This document shows, piece by piece, positions 35,701 through 46,804 of a stretch of 64,000 bases of DNA. How positions within the stretch are numbered: position 1 is the stretch's first letter; every line of letters begins with the position of its first letter. A model generated the notes under the pieces. That model ran no database searches. It was not told the DNA's origin and was given only the letters and a program-made list of their open reading frames with translations. The stretch is from Haliclona indistincta (lineage: Eukaryota; Porifera; Demospongiae; Haplosclerida; Chalinidae). The DNA lies in the NCBI GenBank assembly GCA_964017065.1, contig OZ024785.1, positions 620,001 through 684,000 of the forward strand. The letters are read 5' to 3'. A program made the position numbers and the translations under genes.

Positions 35701-35822
35701 CAGTGGAACCCCTCTTAGCGGACGTCCCTCTATAATGGACACTTACTGAATCCCAAATATAACCCACATAATGTACAATAAACTCCTGACCAGAGGACAC
35801 CCTCTCTATAATGGTTCCACTG
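35701..35822. mobile_element. 122-base MITE with TA duplication
   Basis: The inverted ends CAGTGGAACC...GGTTCCACTG are flanked by TA (35699-35700 and 35823-35824). Ends and duplication fit Tc1/mariner-type MITEs. A second hallmark repeat, ctctataatgg, occurs twice inside. Confidence 0.8.
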
Positions 35823-35979
35823 TAGCTGTCTGTACACACTTGATAGTGTTAGTGGTGGGAACTCTCTGGCTATAACTAGCCAAAATGATTATTGTACCAG
35901 CAAAATAAATGCATAATCTATTTAGTGGATTTCGAAGGTAGATGGAAGGTGATGCTATTATTTCATAGTCAGAATACAC

Positions 35980-36340
35980 TATCATAGTTATTCATTTCAT
36001 ATCTAGTTGTGTACCTTCACCCACTGATAGTGTACATTACCACTCCATTGGTATCTGTCAACATCACCTGACAACAGTCCCCATCTGAGTACAGTATTGG
36101 TCCGTCAGTATAACACCACAATACACAGACAATATTGATACCAGTAAAGTTATATCCTTCAGTTGAGCTAATAAGTATATCTAGCTAATGTGTGTTATCA
36201 TTGTTCTTGATGACTGTTTGCACAATATTGATAGCATAATTAAACTAGCATTGCAGTGGTATTGTTTCACCATGAGCAGTGGTATTGTTCCACCATGAGC
36301 AGTGCTATTGTTCCGCCATGAGCAGTGGAATGATCAACTG
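35980..36340 (-). pseudogene. Relic of a receptor-type tail repeat
   Basis: Three tandem 27-base units (gcagtggtattgttccaccatga) lie at about 36252-36330. On the minus strand they read AHGGTIPL, matching the AYGGTIPL tail module of receptors A, B, E1 and G with tyrosine replaced by histidine; the frame then breaks. An open minus-strand stretch at 35990-36145 contains LWCYTDGPILYSDG and is unidentified. This is probably the decayed end of another array member. Confidence 0.45.
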
Positions 36341-38640
36341 AGGAGAAGAGAGTAAACAACAAACAGTGATTATACACCTGTAGTAGTATAGCAATGATGA
36401 GATGTACACTGACAGTATTGAACTAAAAACAACAATGGAAACTCATAATGAACTATGAACAGCTGCAGTACACAGTATCATGAGATTTATAGTTGTGATG
36501 AGATATAATTATATTGTCAACATAAATTTTATCAGATGAGGTAATGTTTTAGCATGAGTTGTAAAGTGAACAACTGATGAGAGAGATGGTGCACAAGTCA
36601 GTATACAACAAACACTGCCTACACTGTCAACCATACTTACAGGTAGTATAGTATGATTAGAAAATGCATAGTGGTAGTGAGTGACGTACAAGGTTGAAAT
36701 AAGGTAAAACAGCAGTTATTGTACAGAGTGCACATGCTTGTGTGATTACACTAATACGTAAAGATTAACTGAAGAAGAAGGTATAATGAACAACAGGTAC
36801 TGTAGATCAGATAGTATTCAACTAACTAGCTGGTGCATGCATAGTGATGGTGGTGTTTGTGATACAGTATGAAAGATATGAAGGAAAGACCAGTGAACTA
36901 TGTATGATAAACAACAAACAGCTATACTATGTATATACAATAGTGAAGTAAAAACATAGTGAGCAAACCGATGCGAAGAATGATAAACAAATAACATGCA
37001 ATAATGGTACGTGTAGTGTAGCTGAAGTCAATATTATATTTACTGATTGATCACTAACTCAAGAACATTATGTTACGCATATTGAAGCTATAGCTACTGA
37101 GCATTATTATACATGTGGACATGATTGAGATTATGGGCTTGCCTACAGTACACGGCTATGCAACCATTTGTGTGTATGTGTTATAATTAGTGATGCATTA
37201 TTGTTGAGATAATAAGTGATTCTTGCTGGGAATGGTGTGGTGTTGTTGATCATCAGCTCTCAGTATCCTTATTGCATGGTGTCTGTGGTGAAGCTGTGTT
37301 GCTGTTCATATTCCTGTATGGAGGTGTTATGTAGGAAGACATGGTCATATAGAAAGGATGGGAAGATTAGTAGAGTAAACAGTACAGCTATTATTAGCTA
37401 TCAACACCTGTGGATAATCATGCAGCACTAATTACTATCTGACTTCCTGTGTTTACATTAGTGGTCTAATTACCTGACATCATTTGACGTTGTGACGTTG
37501 CCTGGTAACATGCGGGGTCTACGCGCGCGCGATACACGGGAATTTATGCATGGGGTCAGGAAGGTTTATACAAGGAGCCTAGTGCTTCACTGCTGCTTCT
37601 GTGCTGACACTTAGCATTAGAATCGTTCTTTAATGTTTGTATATTATTATTCCAAGGTCATGCTAAGCAATGGATTAAGTTTGCAGTTGCAAGTCTTGCA
37701 CATAGTCAGAGCAAAAATTAATACTGTCCAGAAACTGTATGCTATAGCACAATAGTGGTTACCTTAGCTACAACTATAGTGCAATAAACATAAGTGTCAA
37801 CACAAAATTTAATATTAGTAAAAGCAAACTGAATAAGTAGTCATAGTTTGCTGCAATGTAGCATCGATCACTGCAAACTGATGCAGCACTAGTGCTAGAA
37901 CATGATAATACCAGTATGTATTGAGATATCAGTGCTGCTATGAATTATTCTGTAGCTACACATCAAAACTAGATTTGCTCATGAATGAGATTAGATCAAT
38001 AGCTAGAAAATACCATTGCTGGTTATCAAGCAAAAACTTGTTTCAATTGACAGCACTAGCTATAGTGTTTCATTTGTAACAAATGAAGGAAGCTATAAAC
38101 ACTAACTTACCACCATCATTATGATAACCATGCATACATGTACCAGAATGATAACCCGATCATAGAAACTAACCTGAATATTTTTAGCATTGTAGACTGC
38201 TACTACAGTAGCTAGAAGAGTATCCTCAATCACAACATCTGACTAAAGACAGACAGTGGTCGCTGTAACAAGAACAGCACTGTTACTAGAAGAGGTTGAT
38301 CAGGTGAAACTGAAGAAACTGCTGTAACAGACGTCACTTTTATGACGACATCATGAGAATTATAAACGACACTGGCTGATCCATCACAATAATGAAGAGT
38401 AAACAATGAGGAACCCCTGTGATAATTGGAGAGTATACTCAATGACGTGTAGCGAGACCGGGTAACCATACAATGACAACAACCAGGCCATCACTGACCA
38501 GCTGCAGGTACTGAGATATCTGATTACACCTCATCACTTGATCTTGATACGATGATACTGACTGACTAAAGAGAGATAATCCGAACCACTTACGCAACAT
38601 GTAAATGAATAATTCATGAAGCACTTGACTTATTCTCTAA
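36341..38640. other. Long stretch without supported genes
   Basis: AT-rich sequence. Minus-strand open pieces at 38230-38469 and 38439-38624 overlap in different frames and might be a decayed exon, but I recognise no domain. There is a CpG/GC burst near 37505-37530 (gcgcgcgcgatac). Nothing else is identified. Confidence 0.4.
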
Positions 38641-38746
38641 ATATTACCACCTTTTAAATGAATTCACTTTTTAACAGCAGTTTCGAAGTTGAAAACAACA
38701 ATTATTTTTAGATTTTCTTCAATACAATAATAGTTTAACTGATTGT

Positions 38747-38992
38747 TCAACTAAGAGTTAACAATGAATCCATTGTCAGTTTGACAATAGCAATTGTATG
38801 CTTACCACAAATATTTGCGCAGACATCACAAGCAATAGTGAGAGTAGAGAAGCTCTGCAGATTGCTATAATATATCTTATTGTGTCCTATAACTAGTGCG
38901 AGAACTTCATCTGCAAACGTGACAGAGTTCTCTTGATCAAGAGAATGATCTGGACTATTAAACAGATCACATGGAACATGATTTAATAACAT
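38747..38992 (-). other. Possible exon, unidentified
   Basis: An open minus-strand frame of 81 codons contains VPCDLFNSPDHSLDQENSV and CDVCANICG, followed by a good donor (gtaagcata) near 38805. A decayed relative lies at 40360-40500, upstream of the next collagen copy, so the segment was duplicated with the collagen unit. I do not recognise it, and no partner exons with matching phase were found. Confidence 0.3.
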
Positions 38993-39145
38993 CTGATCAG
39001 TTCTATGTCATCAACATCACTAATTAAGTGAGTGTAGCTACAAAGAAGATTGTGATTGAAGCATGAAAGGTTGCTAGATTAGTGCTATAAAAGTAGCATA
39101 TTTTCTACAACATTATTTATTAATGAATTTTATTATTCCAGCATA

Positions 39146-40042
39146 ATGGCGGCTATACTACAACTGATGGTTCTAGTAGGAGTGTTATTTGTTACAGGTA
39201 CAATATTATAGAACTAATAATTATATCATAAGATAAATTTATCCGGTCTTTTCTTGCATGCAGGACAAGCTTCACCAGTTTCTAATGAAACGTATCAAAT
39301 CAGCAGAATAGCTGATTTGCTGGAAATTGTTCATGAACTACTGAGTGGTCGAGATGGTCGTGATGGACCAGCTGGTAGAGATGGTCTACCAGGACCTGCT
39401 GGAGCTCCTGGGAGAGATGGACGAGATGGAGCTGGTGGACAGAAAGGAGACAAGGGAGAGAGAGGAGAGGCAGGGATAGCAGGACCACCAGGTCCTGTTA
39501 GTGGAGGAGCTACCTACACACGATGGGGGAGGACATCGTGTCCTAACATAACAGGAACAAACCTCATCTACAGTGGTAGAGCTGGTAAATCATTCTACAA
39601 TCAAGGAGCCGGAGGCAATTATCAATGTCTACCAAATAACCCAGAGTATGGAGCATATGCTCCTGGAGTGCAGAATCATGCTTCTATTTATGGAGTAGAG
39701 TATCGACTAGATGTTGGCAGTCCTCTTTATGCACTGCAATATCACAATGTTCCATGTGCTGTCTGTCATGTCTCCAATAGAGCAGCTGTACTGATGATTC
39801 CAGCATGGCATCACTGTCCTAGCCAGTGGACACTGGAGTATACTGGATACCTAATGACTGAACGAAATAGTCACAGCAAAGCAACATACGAGTGTGTTGA
39901 TAAAGATGCTGAGTCTGTTCCTGGTAGTCAAGCCATTGTTAATGGAGGGTTCTTGTATCATGTTGAAGCAAATTGTAATGGTCTACCATGTCCACCATAT
40001 GATGCTCAGAAAGAGCTCACCTGTGCTGTATGCACCAAGTGA
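39146..40042 (+). CDS. Short-chain collagen 1 with Cys-rich C-terminal domain
   Basis: Two exons, 39146-39197 (signal peptide MAAILQLMVLVGVLFVTG) and 39264-40042, give 276 residues. After a short N-terminal segment (LLEIVHELLSG) come about 16 Gly-X-Y triplets, starting GRDGRDGPAGRDGLPGPAG, enough for a short triple helix. A C-terminal domain of about 170 residues follows, with paired cysteines (TSCP, YQCLPNN, PCAVCHV, HHCPSQW, YECVDKD, NCNGLPCPP, CAVCTK). This layout, with GATYTRWGRTSCP after the helix, is seen in secreted short-chain collagens of sponges and cnidarians. A matrix or secreted lectin-like role is inference. It is closely related to the gene at 43107. Confidence 0.85.
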
Positions 40043-40560
40043 ACAATACAATAATTATGATTATGCATGCGTTTTGTTTCAAAAGCAAGTTTAGGAACCT
40101 GTAGATACCAACTTGTAGCTATTATCTTGACTTCTGAATTAGTTGCAATAGTTTGTATATTTATCATTGTTTAGACTCTCGAATAGTTTTATCAGTTTTA
40201 TCGAATATTTTGAATGAATATACTTTTCAACGGCAGTTTCGAAATCGAAAATACTTTTCTTCAATATTAAAATTAATGTTTAATATTAATTTTTAATTGA
40301 TGATTATTACTTCCCGAATACTTCAGTTCAAATTGATTATTTTCGATCACATTATAAAGATCAATTGTTAGTTTGACAATAGCAATTGTTTACCAGTGGC
40401 GTTGCTATTGCACAGTCATCAGTGGGAGTCAGAGAAGCTCCACAAATCATATCGACAAGACGTCTGATAATTCTTTTGAAGTCTACTATTATAAATCATG
40501 ACTAGTGCGCCATAATGCCTCTAACTCTCTTAATCAATACTCATAATTATTTGCTTAATT
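40043..40560. other. Collagen 3' flank and duplicated upstream segment
   Basis: Bases 40200-40500 match 38640-38910 (cagtttcgaaatcgaaaat, tagtttgacaatagcaattg), so the tandem collagen unit includes about 500 bases upstream. No gene is seen. Confidence 0.45.
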
Positions 40561-41349
40561 TTTTTTTTTTTTTTAGTAATAAGAATATTATTACATGCCA
40601 CAGTCAGTGTATAATAATTATGATATCATATATTATTTTAGAACTTATATGTTCTATGAAATAATTATCATAGTAAGGCAAGGAAAAATAAATTAAGGTA
40701 TAGCAAAGTTAGGCAGCAGCAGACGAACAAGGAATCGAACCAATAACTGAGGCAGCATTACCCCTCTGAACTGCCATGGAAAGTCTTTGATACAGATATA
40801 GGCCAAACTTTTCTTCGCCGGTTTCATGAGAACCTCTAGACCCAAGTTCTTTGATGAGAGATGCTGCAGCAGGGCCCATGGCTCCAAAGGTCTCAATGGC
40901 AACAGGGACAAAGTGATATTGACTGGAGAGATGTGAAAATTTGTCCGACTTCCTCTCCTCAGCCAGTGCTGCCACACGACCCGCTCCACATGTAGCCCGA
41001 CTTCGATAGGATACAGCAAGAGTATCGGGGCATGTGGCATCCCAAACCAGGGGACGACCGGATCGCCAAGGAACAATAGTCATGCCATCAGGGCGAGATC
41101 CATCTGTACTTGAGAGACCTGATGGTTCTAATCTTGAGGGAATCTTGGCTGCAGTGAGGGCTCGGTGAAGAATGTCATTAACAGAAGCATGTCTTGAGTG
41201 TCTTCCCTCACTGTACCTACAGCTGAGGCCATGTAAACCTCGAGGACCCACTTCAGAATCACAATGACGGCACAGATGAGGAGCACATATGTCAGTTCCC
41301 AATCTCAACCCAACAGCAATTCTGAGGGAGAACTGTCATCCATCCTGTT
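40561..41349 (-). mobile_element. 5'-truncated LINE with T-tail and 10-base target duplication
   Basis: A run of T (40561-40574) on the plus strand is the A-tail of a minus-strand insertion. The repeat ttgcttaatt flanks it (40551-40560 and 41350-41359). The body encodes the C-terminal part of a retrotransposon protein (next entry). Length, tail and duplication are those of a target-primed, 5'-truncated insertion. Confidence 0.85.
40709..41308 (-). CDS. LINE protein C-terminus, Cys/His cluster plus RPDG...WDATCPDT segment
   Basis: The open 199-codon frame contains CRHC...HGLSCR, then RPDGMTIVPW and LVWDATCPDTLA, then AEERKSDKF and RLSMAVQRGNAASV. In many invertebrate retrotransposon proteins this arrangement follows the reverse transcriptase. 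The RPD...WD pattern resembles PD-(D/E)XK-type endonucleases, though I cannot confirm that. It has no start of its own, since it is the surviving 3' part of a LINE, not a host gene. Confidence 0.65.
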   Translation of the reverse strand: MRLGTDICAPHLCRHCDSEVGPRGLHGLSCRYSEGRHSRHASVNDILHRALTAAKIPSRLEPSGLSSTDGSRPDGMTIVPWRSGRPLVWDATCPDTLAVSYRSRATCGAGRVAALAEERKSDKFSHLSSQYHFVPVAIETFGAMGPAAASLIKELGSRGSHETGEEKFGLYLYQRLSMAVQRGNAASVIGSIPCSSAAA

Positions 41350-41499
41350 TTGCTTAATTATTCTCTCAAAATTAAATTTGATAACCGGTGAGCTTCATGT
41401 CATCAGCATCAATAATCAGGTAAGGGTGTATCTTGATAGAGGATCATTTGTTTTACAACATCACATTTTGCTATAAAAGTGGAAACAGTTTCAGCAGTT

Positions 41500-42445
41500 T
41501 ATTCAGTAAATATCATACACTGTTGGTCCTAGCAGGAGTATTTTCTGCTACAAGGTACGATGTAGAATCGTAGAATCTACATTGTAAAATAATTAATTAT
41601 TCACTCATTGTAGGATGGGCTTTGCAAGTTTCTATATGTCCACTGGCTAGGACAGTGACGCCATGCTGGAATCATCAGTACAGCTGCTCTAGTGGAGACA
41701 TGACAGACAGCACATGGAACATTGTGATATTGCAGTGCATAAAGTGGACTGCTAAGTGTGCTGTGTGCACCAAGCGAACGATGCAATAATTATGATCATG
41801 CATGCATGTTGATTCAAAAGAACCCGTAGATACCAACTTGTAGCCTTTGTTTTGACTTCTGAATCAGTTGCAATAGTTAGTTTTCTTTATGTATGTTAGT
41901 GATTTTGATGAATTTTCTAATTGAAGAAATTCTTGTTATACCAGTAGAGATGAACTAGAGTTTCTGAAAGAGATGAGCGTGATGGAGAGTGAGACTACAC
42001 TGGTCTTAGAGTGCTAATAACTACCATCCAATTGTTATTCAATAGTTATTAAATTTTTGTAGATATTACCTGAGATCACATAAATTGCATTAATAAAACA
42101 TTCTTCATTTCTGCATGGTGTTCTAGCTAGCTAGGATATCTAATGAGTGAACATCATACTCACAGCAAAGCAAGCAATTTACTGAGAGTATGTCAACAAA
42201 GTCTATTGATAACCATGTCATTATAATTGTTTTGCAAAAATCTTATTCATTTGATGCCCAGCATGGCGTCACTGTCCTAGCCAGTGGACACTGGAGTATA
42301 CATACATGTACGAGTGTGTTGATAAAGATGCTGAGTCAATTCCTGGTAATCAAGCCATCATTATAGAGGGTTGTTATACCATGTTCACCATAATGATTCT
42401 CAGAAAGAGCTTACCTGCATGTGGCGTATGCACCAAGTAAACAAT
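41500..42445 (+). pseudogene. Scrambled collagen copies
   Basis: A signal-exon-like segment (gttggtcctagcaggagt, about 41524) and the start of exon 2 (aggatgggcttt) are followed by an inverted fragment of the C-terminal domain (41636-41750, reading PCAVCHVST and VLMIPAWRHCPSQW on the minus strand). The direct-orientation end follows (gctgtgtgcaccaag). A second decayed copy lies at 42255-42440 (cactgtcctagccagtgg, gagtgtgttgataaagatgc). The collagen repeat and most of the domain are lost in both. Confidence 0.75.
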
Positions 42446-42449
42446 TGCA

Positions 42450-42606
42450 CAGTGAAACCTGTCTTAAAGACCACTTGTGTAATAAGACCACCTCTATTAT
42501 TAAGACGACAATTTTCGATCATTCTATACACGATTATATATAGGCACTCTCTATTAAGACCCCAAATTTTGGTCCGAAGGGTGGTCTTATTAAGCAGGTT
42601 TCACTG
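42450..42606. mobile_element. 157-base MITE, mariner-like ends
   Basis: The inverted ends CAGTGAAACCTG...CAGGTTTCACTG enclose a segment that is itself inverted (ggtcttattaag / ttattaagac). TA follows the right end, while the left flank is CA, so one side has mutated. The ends resemble those at 35701-35822. Confidence 0.65.
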
Positions 42607-43106
42607 TACATGCAGTTTTAAACTGCAATATGATAATGGAAGCAGTGTTTGTGTCAATGTCTGCTATTTGAGATAAAGCACTTATGAGAAAAAGTTACTG
42701 TTCACATCTAGTGCAAAATTGTCAACTATGATTACATAATATGTAGTATGTGGTAAACAGAACGGAATTCATTTTTTGAAGCTTGTTATGTGGTGCTAAG
42801 AAGGTCTGGTATGTGTGAGACTGCGGCCTATGTACTGCCCACTAGCTGTTTGTGAGTGAACCATCAAAACAGTCTCAGAGCCATTTCTCACTATTGTAGG
42901 GTATCAGAGGAGAGGCATTGCTGGGAACCACTGCACCATAATCCTTCCCTTGTAACAAGCTGAATGGTACTGTGGATATGAGGGATGAATACCTTTATAT
43001 CCACAAATTCAATATCAATTTCTTATTTTTAGTGAGAGACTATAAAAGTAGTTAACAACTAATGCACTTATTGTATTGTTAGTTTATAGTCTCCTACAAC
43101 AAGACA

Positions 43107-44023
43107 ATGGGAACACTCTCATATCTTCTCCTTGTAATAGCAGTTGGTTTGATTCTGCCTAAAGGTATACAGTGTAGTTGATGATTTTTGTTATAATAAG
43201 TTGTCAAATTAATATTTTTTTAGGATGGGGTCTACCAGTTTCTACTGAAACTCGCAAGGTATCCAACACCAGTAGAGTAGCTGATGTACTGGAGGATCTA
43301 CAAGTTGTTCATGAGCTACTAAGTGGTCGAGATGGTCGTGATGGACCAGCTGGTAGAGATGGTCTACCAGGACCTGCTGGAGCTCCTGGGAGAGATGGAC
43401 GAGATGGAGCTGGTGGACAGAAAGGAGACAAGGGAGAGAGAGGTGAGGCAGGGATAGCAGGACCACCTGGTCCTGTTAGTGGAGGAGCTACCTACACACG
43501 ATGGGGGAGGACATCGTGTCCTAACACTGCAGGAACAAGCCTCGTCTACAGTGGTAGAGCTGGTAAATCATGGTATAGCCATTCAGGAGGAGGAGGAAAC
43601 TATCAATGTCTACCAAATAACCCAGAGTATGGAGCATATACTCCTGGAGTGCAGAATCTAGCTCCAATATATGGAGTAGAGTATCAACTAGATGGTGGTA
43701 GCCCTCTTCCTGCACTGCATAATCACAATGTTCCATGTGCTGTCTGTCATGTCTCCACTAGAGCAGCTGTACTGATGATTCCAGCATGGCGTCACTGTCC
43801 TAGCCAGTGGACACTAGAGTATACTGGATACCTAATGACTGAAGGATACAATCACGGCAAAGCAACATACGAGTGTGTTGATAAAGATGCTGAGTCTGTT
43901 CCTGGTAGCCATGCTGACACTAATGGAGGGTTGTTCTATCATGTTGAAGCAAATTGTAATGGTCTACCATGTCCACCATATGATGCTCAGAAAGAGCTCA
44001 CCTGTGCTGTGTGCACCAAGTGA
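43107..44023 (+). CDS. Short-chain collagen 2 with Cys-rich C-terminal domain
   Basis: Exons 43107-43164 (signal peptide MGTLSYLLLVIAVGLILPKG) and 43224-44023 encode 285 residues. The Gly-X-Y block is identical in sequence to that of collagen 1, and the C-terminal cysteines are all kept. Differences cluster in the N-terminal segment (VLEDLQVVHELLSG, two heptads that could form a short coiled coil and set trimerisation) and in loops such as SHSGGGGNYQC. Splice position and phase match collagen 1. The near-identity of the helix-coding part suggests recent duplication or gene conversion. Confidence 0.85.
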
Positions 44024-44760
44024 ACAATACAATAATAATTGTGTTCTATAAAACTTAATTATTATGCTTGGAAAGTAAGGACTTATAGGAAACAAGAAAC
44101 CTTTAGCCTTCGTGTTTAGTCTTGTTGCAGTTAAATTTTTAATAATAAATTTATTTATTAAGGTTTTCTTCCTATACCTCAGTGTTGACTCTCACAAAAG
44201 AAAGAGGACTCATACGTACTACTGAAGTAGGCCTTAGCAAATTGCAATTGACTGCTGGCTTATTTTGCTGACATAACGAGCATTTGAAAAAATTACAAAT
44301 AATTATTATTGCCTAGGTGTGGTATCAAATGTTCAATAGAGCATCAATAGAAAGCCTCTCACAGGCTCTGTGGTGAATTGGTTGGGCACATAATAATATT
44401 CATGAGCATAGTAGCATTGTGCTTGGAGAGCAAATTTTGATCATAATTTGGCCTTTTAATGAGGGCACTTATCATGATTGAGCAATTCTCACACCAATGA
44501 TCTATAAAATTTTTTATATACTAAATTGTCTTTGAAAGTGACTAGTAGAGATGAATTGAAGTTCCTTGAAGTGATGAATGTGATGGAATGTGAGACTAAA
44601 ATTAATAGACAGGTCTTAGAGTGGTTGTAACTATACCATCCACGTCATTCATTACTTATCTGTAGAATATACATGATAACACATTTTCCATTCTGCATGG
44701 TGTCACTGCAATACCAGCAGAGGTTGATGATAATATTACTATAAATAAATAAAAAGAAAA
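44024..44760. other. Collagen 3' flank
   Basis: Bases 44540-44640 match 41945-42035, after the scrambled copy (tagagatgaa, tggtcttagagtg or similar), marking the end of the tandem unit. No gene is seen. Confidence 0.45.
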
Positions 44761-44801
44761 TAATTAATGATTATGATTGATTTTGTTATGCAGTGTACTA
44801 C

Positions 44802-45955
44802 CAGTAACTGTTTCTTGGGCACTTGTTCCTTGTCCAACAATATTCACAGCAGACACATTGACTGAATAGTGACCTGATGATACTCCATCAAGAGATACAT
44901 TAACTACTGGACTGGCATTATTAATGATAGTTGTATTTCCTGTTGCTGTGAGATTGTGTTTTAATATATAATGAGTGACCAATGTACTCTCTATCTGAGG
45001 GACCTGTCACAAATCTAACACAAGTTGCTGTGCACATTATATAGTCTTACTGTCCAGTTTATAAACAGGAAGTCCATCATTTTCACTATGGAGATGTTAA
45101 AGGCTGCTAGCTGTGGAACTGCATTTCTATAATAATTATGATTTAATTAAAATGTGTTAGGTACTCACCATCCCATAAAATGTCTACCACCTCACTCCAT
45201 GGACCTGTTGTTAAATCAGCATCTTCAACAGCAACAGCAAAGTGATACATCATAGCAACACTCAAGCCAGTAATTATCAGTGATGTAGTGTTTGTTCTGT
45301 ATTGAGTTACTAAACCATTGCTGCTGCTACCATTGACAACATATGAGAACATGCAGTTATTATCAGGTGATGACCATGATAAGGAAATTGATGTAGAACT
45401 TTGAGGAACAAGAGTGAGGTTAGTTGGTCTGGAAATTGCACCTAATAATAAAAGAAGAACATTAAGAAGAATATTAAAACTGGATGTTTTATGATGATAC
45501 TTACCTGATATTAAAATGGTAGCAGAAGCGTTAGCAACAGCATTAATGCATGCAATGTTAATATTGTTGTGAGAGAGAAGAGCACTATTCAATGTAGCAG
45601 TAGATACAATACTAAAATTTGGATGAATAAATGTCCTTTGAAGTATTCTTATAGTAAATGTTCCAAAGGAAATATTTAAGTTCTCCGATTTGTCTATAGT
45701 ATTTAGATGCATCAATGCAATTCCGTCCTCACCAAAATATACCCACAACACGTTTGCAGATACTGTTAAAGTGCAGTTGTATCCTAGATCTTGCCCTGGG
45801 CACACTGTTACACCATGAGGACTGATTTGAGTCAGTGTTACTGAAGACAGAAATCAGTACGGTATACAGGTCACCACTGCGGACTCACCTGTACTGGACT
45901 CCACAATCGTTGATAACAACAGTAAATGAAGAAAAAGCATTACGTACACATGCAT
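44802..45955 (-). CDS. Receptor-like H: Ig-FN3-FN3 protein, apparently secreted or truncated
   Basis: Exons: 45955-45889 (signal MHVYVMLFLHLLLLSTIVES), 45840-45505 (Ig, VTVCPGQDLGYNC...IAC), 45441-45169 (FN3, with SWSSPDNNC and GPWSEVV), 45118-45051, and 45003-44802 (second FN3, ending SAQETVTG). Exon order, phases and the CPGQD motif match receptors A-E, but sequence identity is much lower, so it is an old relative. No membrane exon follows within 0.7 kb. Read through, the last exon stops after about 12 more residues (STLHNKINHNH), giving a secreted form. Alternatively the membrane exon was lost with the adjacent collagen duplication. Confidence 0.65.
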
Positions 45956-46199
45956 TCTGGTAATAGGAGATATACTGCTTCGTAAGTCTGTCACAAACTG
46001 GATAGAAAAATATATAATCAAATACATAGGGATGGTAGATTGGCAATGATACAAAATTATATTTAGAAGTAAACAGAGTGTAACTCGCATATAAAGAAAT
46101 TAGACTGATATATTGTTGAATTTTCAGCCCTTGTACGTTGTGGATACCCTTATATGGACGCTTACTTAATGTGGACTGATACTATAATACAATCCTTAA

Positions 46200-46800
46200 C
46201 CCTTTAGTTGCTAGGTTATTTTGGCGAAAATTCGACTTGCTCTAAACTGACAGTTTGTCTAGCAATTTTCTACAACATGCAGTACGCTAGCTGTTCCAAA
46301 CTAGCACTGTTTTTACCTGGCATGTCAAAGTTTTCGACCATGTACTAAAATCTGAGTTGGCCACTCCCACTTCGGAACTGAAGCCACTTAAGTGCTGCGG
46401 CCTCGTCATTTTTCAGCTGATTTTGGTCTTCATTTAGCCCTGGTGACTGATACAAAAACCTGGTGGTGTCCAGGTGAGCAAACAGCACAGTTTAGACCAT
46501 ATTCTATGCCAAAGTATGCATTTCCGGGCATCCTGAAGCCCTAAAAATGCCGAAAGCGGCGAGGGGCTCTGCCCCTTCGAACCCCGGGTTAAAGGGGGGA
46601 CACCCCCCTTTAAAAATCCCCCCGTTCTATATATTTTAGTGGGGAGGGCGCGGCGAAAAACAGTGGGTTTTTTCAGGTAAAGTTATCTTCTGCAATTAAA
46701 CTTGATTTGACCTTTCTAGAGCACTTTTCACACTATTTATGACATCTAGAGTAGGTGGAGTCAATTATGACGCCTTAAGGCGTCAATAGCCTATAAAGGA
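46200..46800. mobile_element. piggyBac-like non-autonomous element
   Basis: TTAA flanks both ends (46196-46199 and 46801-46804), and the ends are inverted with CCCTTTAG...CTATAAAGG-type sequence. It is 601 bases long, GC-richer than its surroundings, and contains ggggggacaccccccttt near 46595. It has no transposase. TTAA duplication with CCC-type ends fits piggyBac. Confidence 0.6.
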
Positions 46801-46804
46801 TTAA

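Noticed and set aside
39300..39488. Leu/His-rich frame antisense to the collagen repeat
   Set aside because: It arises from reading Gly-X-Y codons in reverse; the sense strand has signal peptide, splice sites and a full domain.
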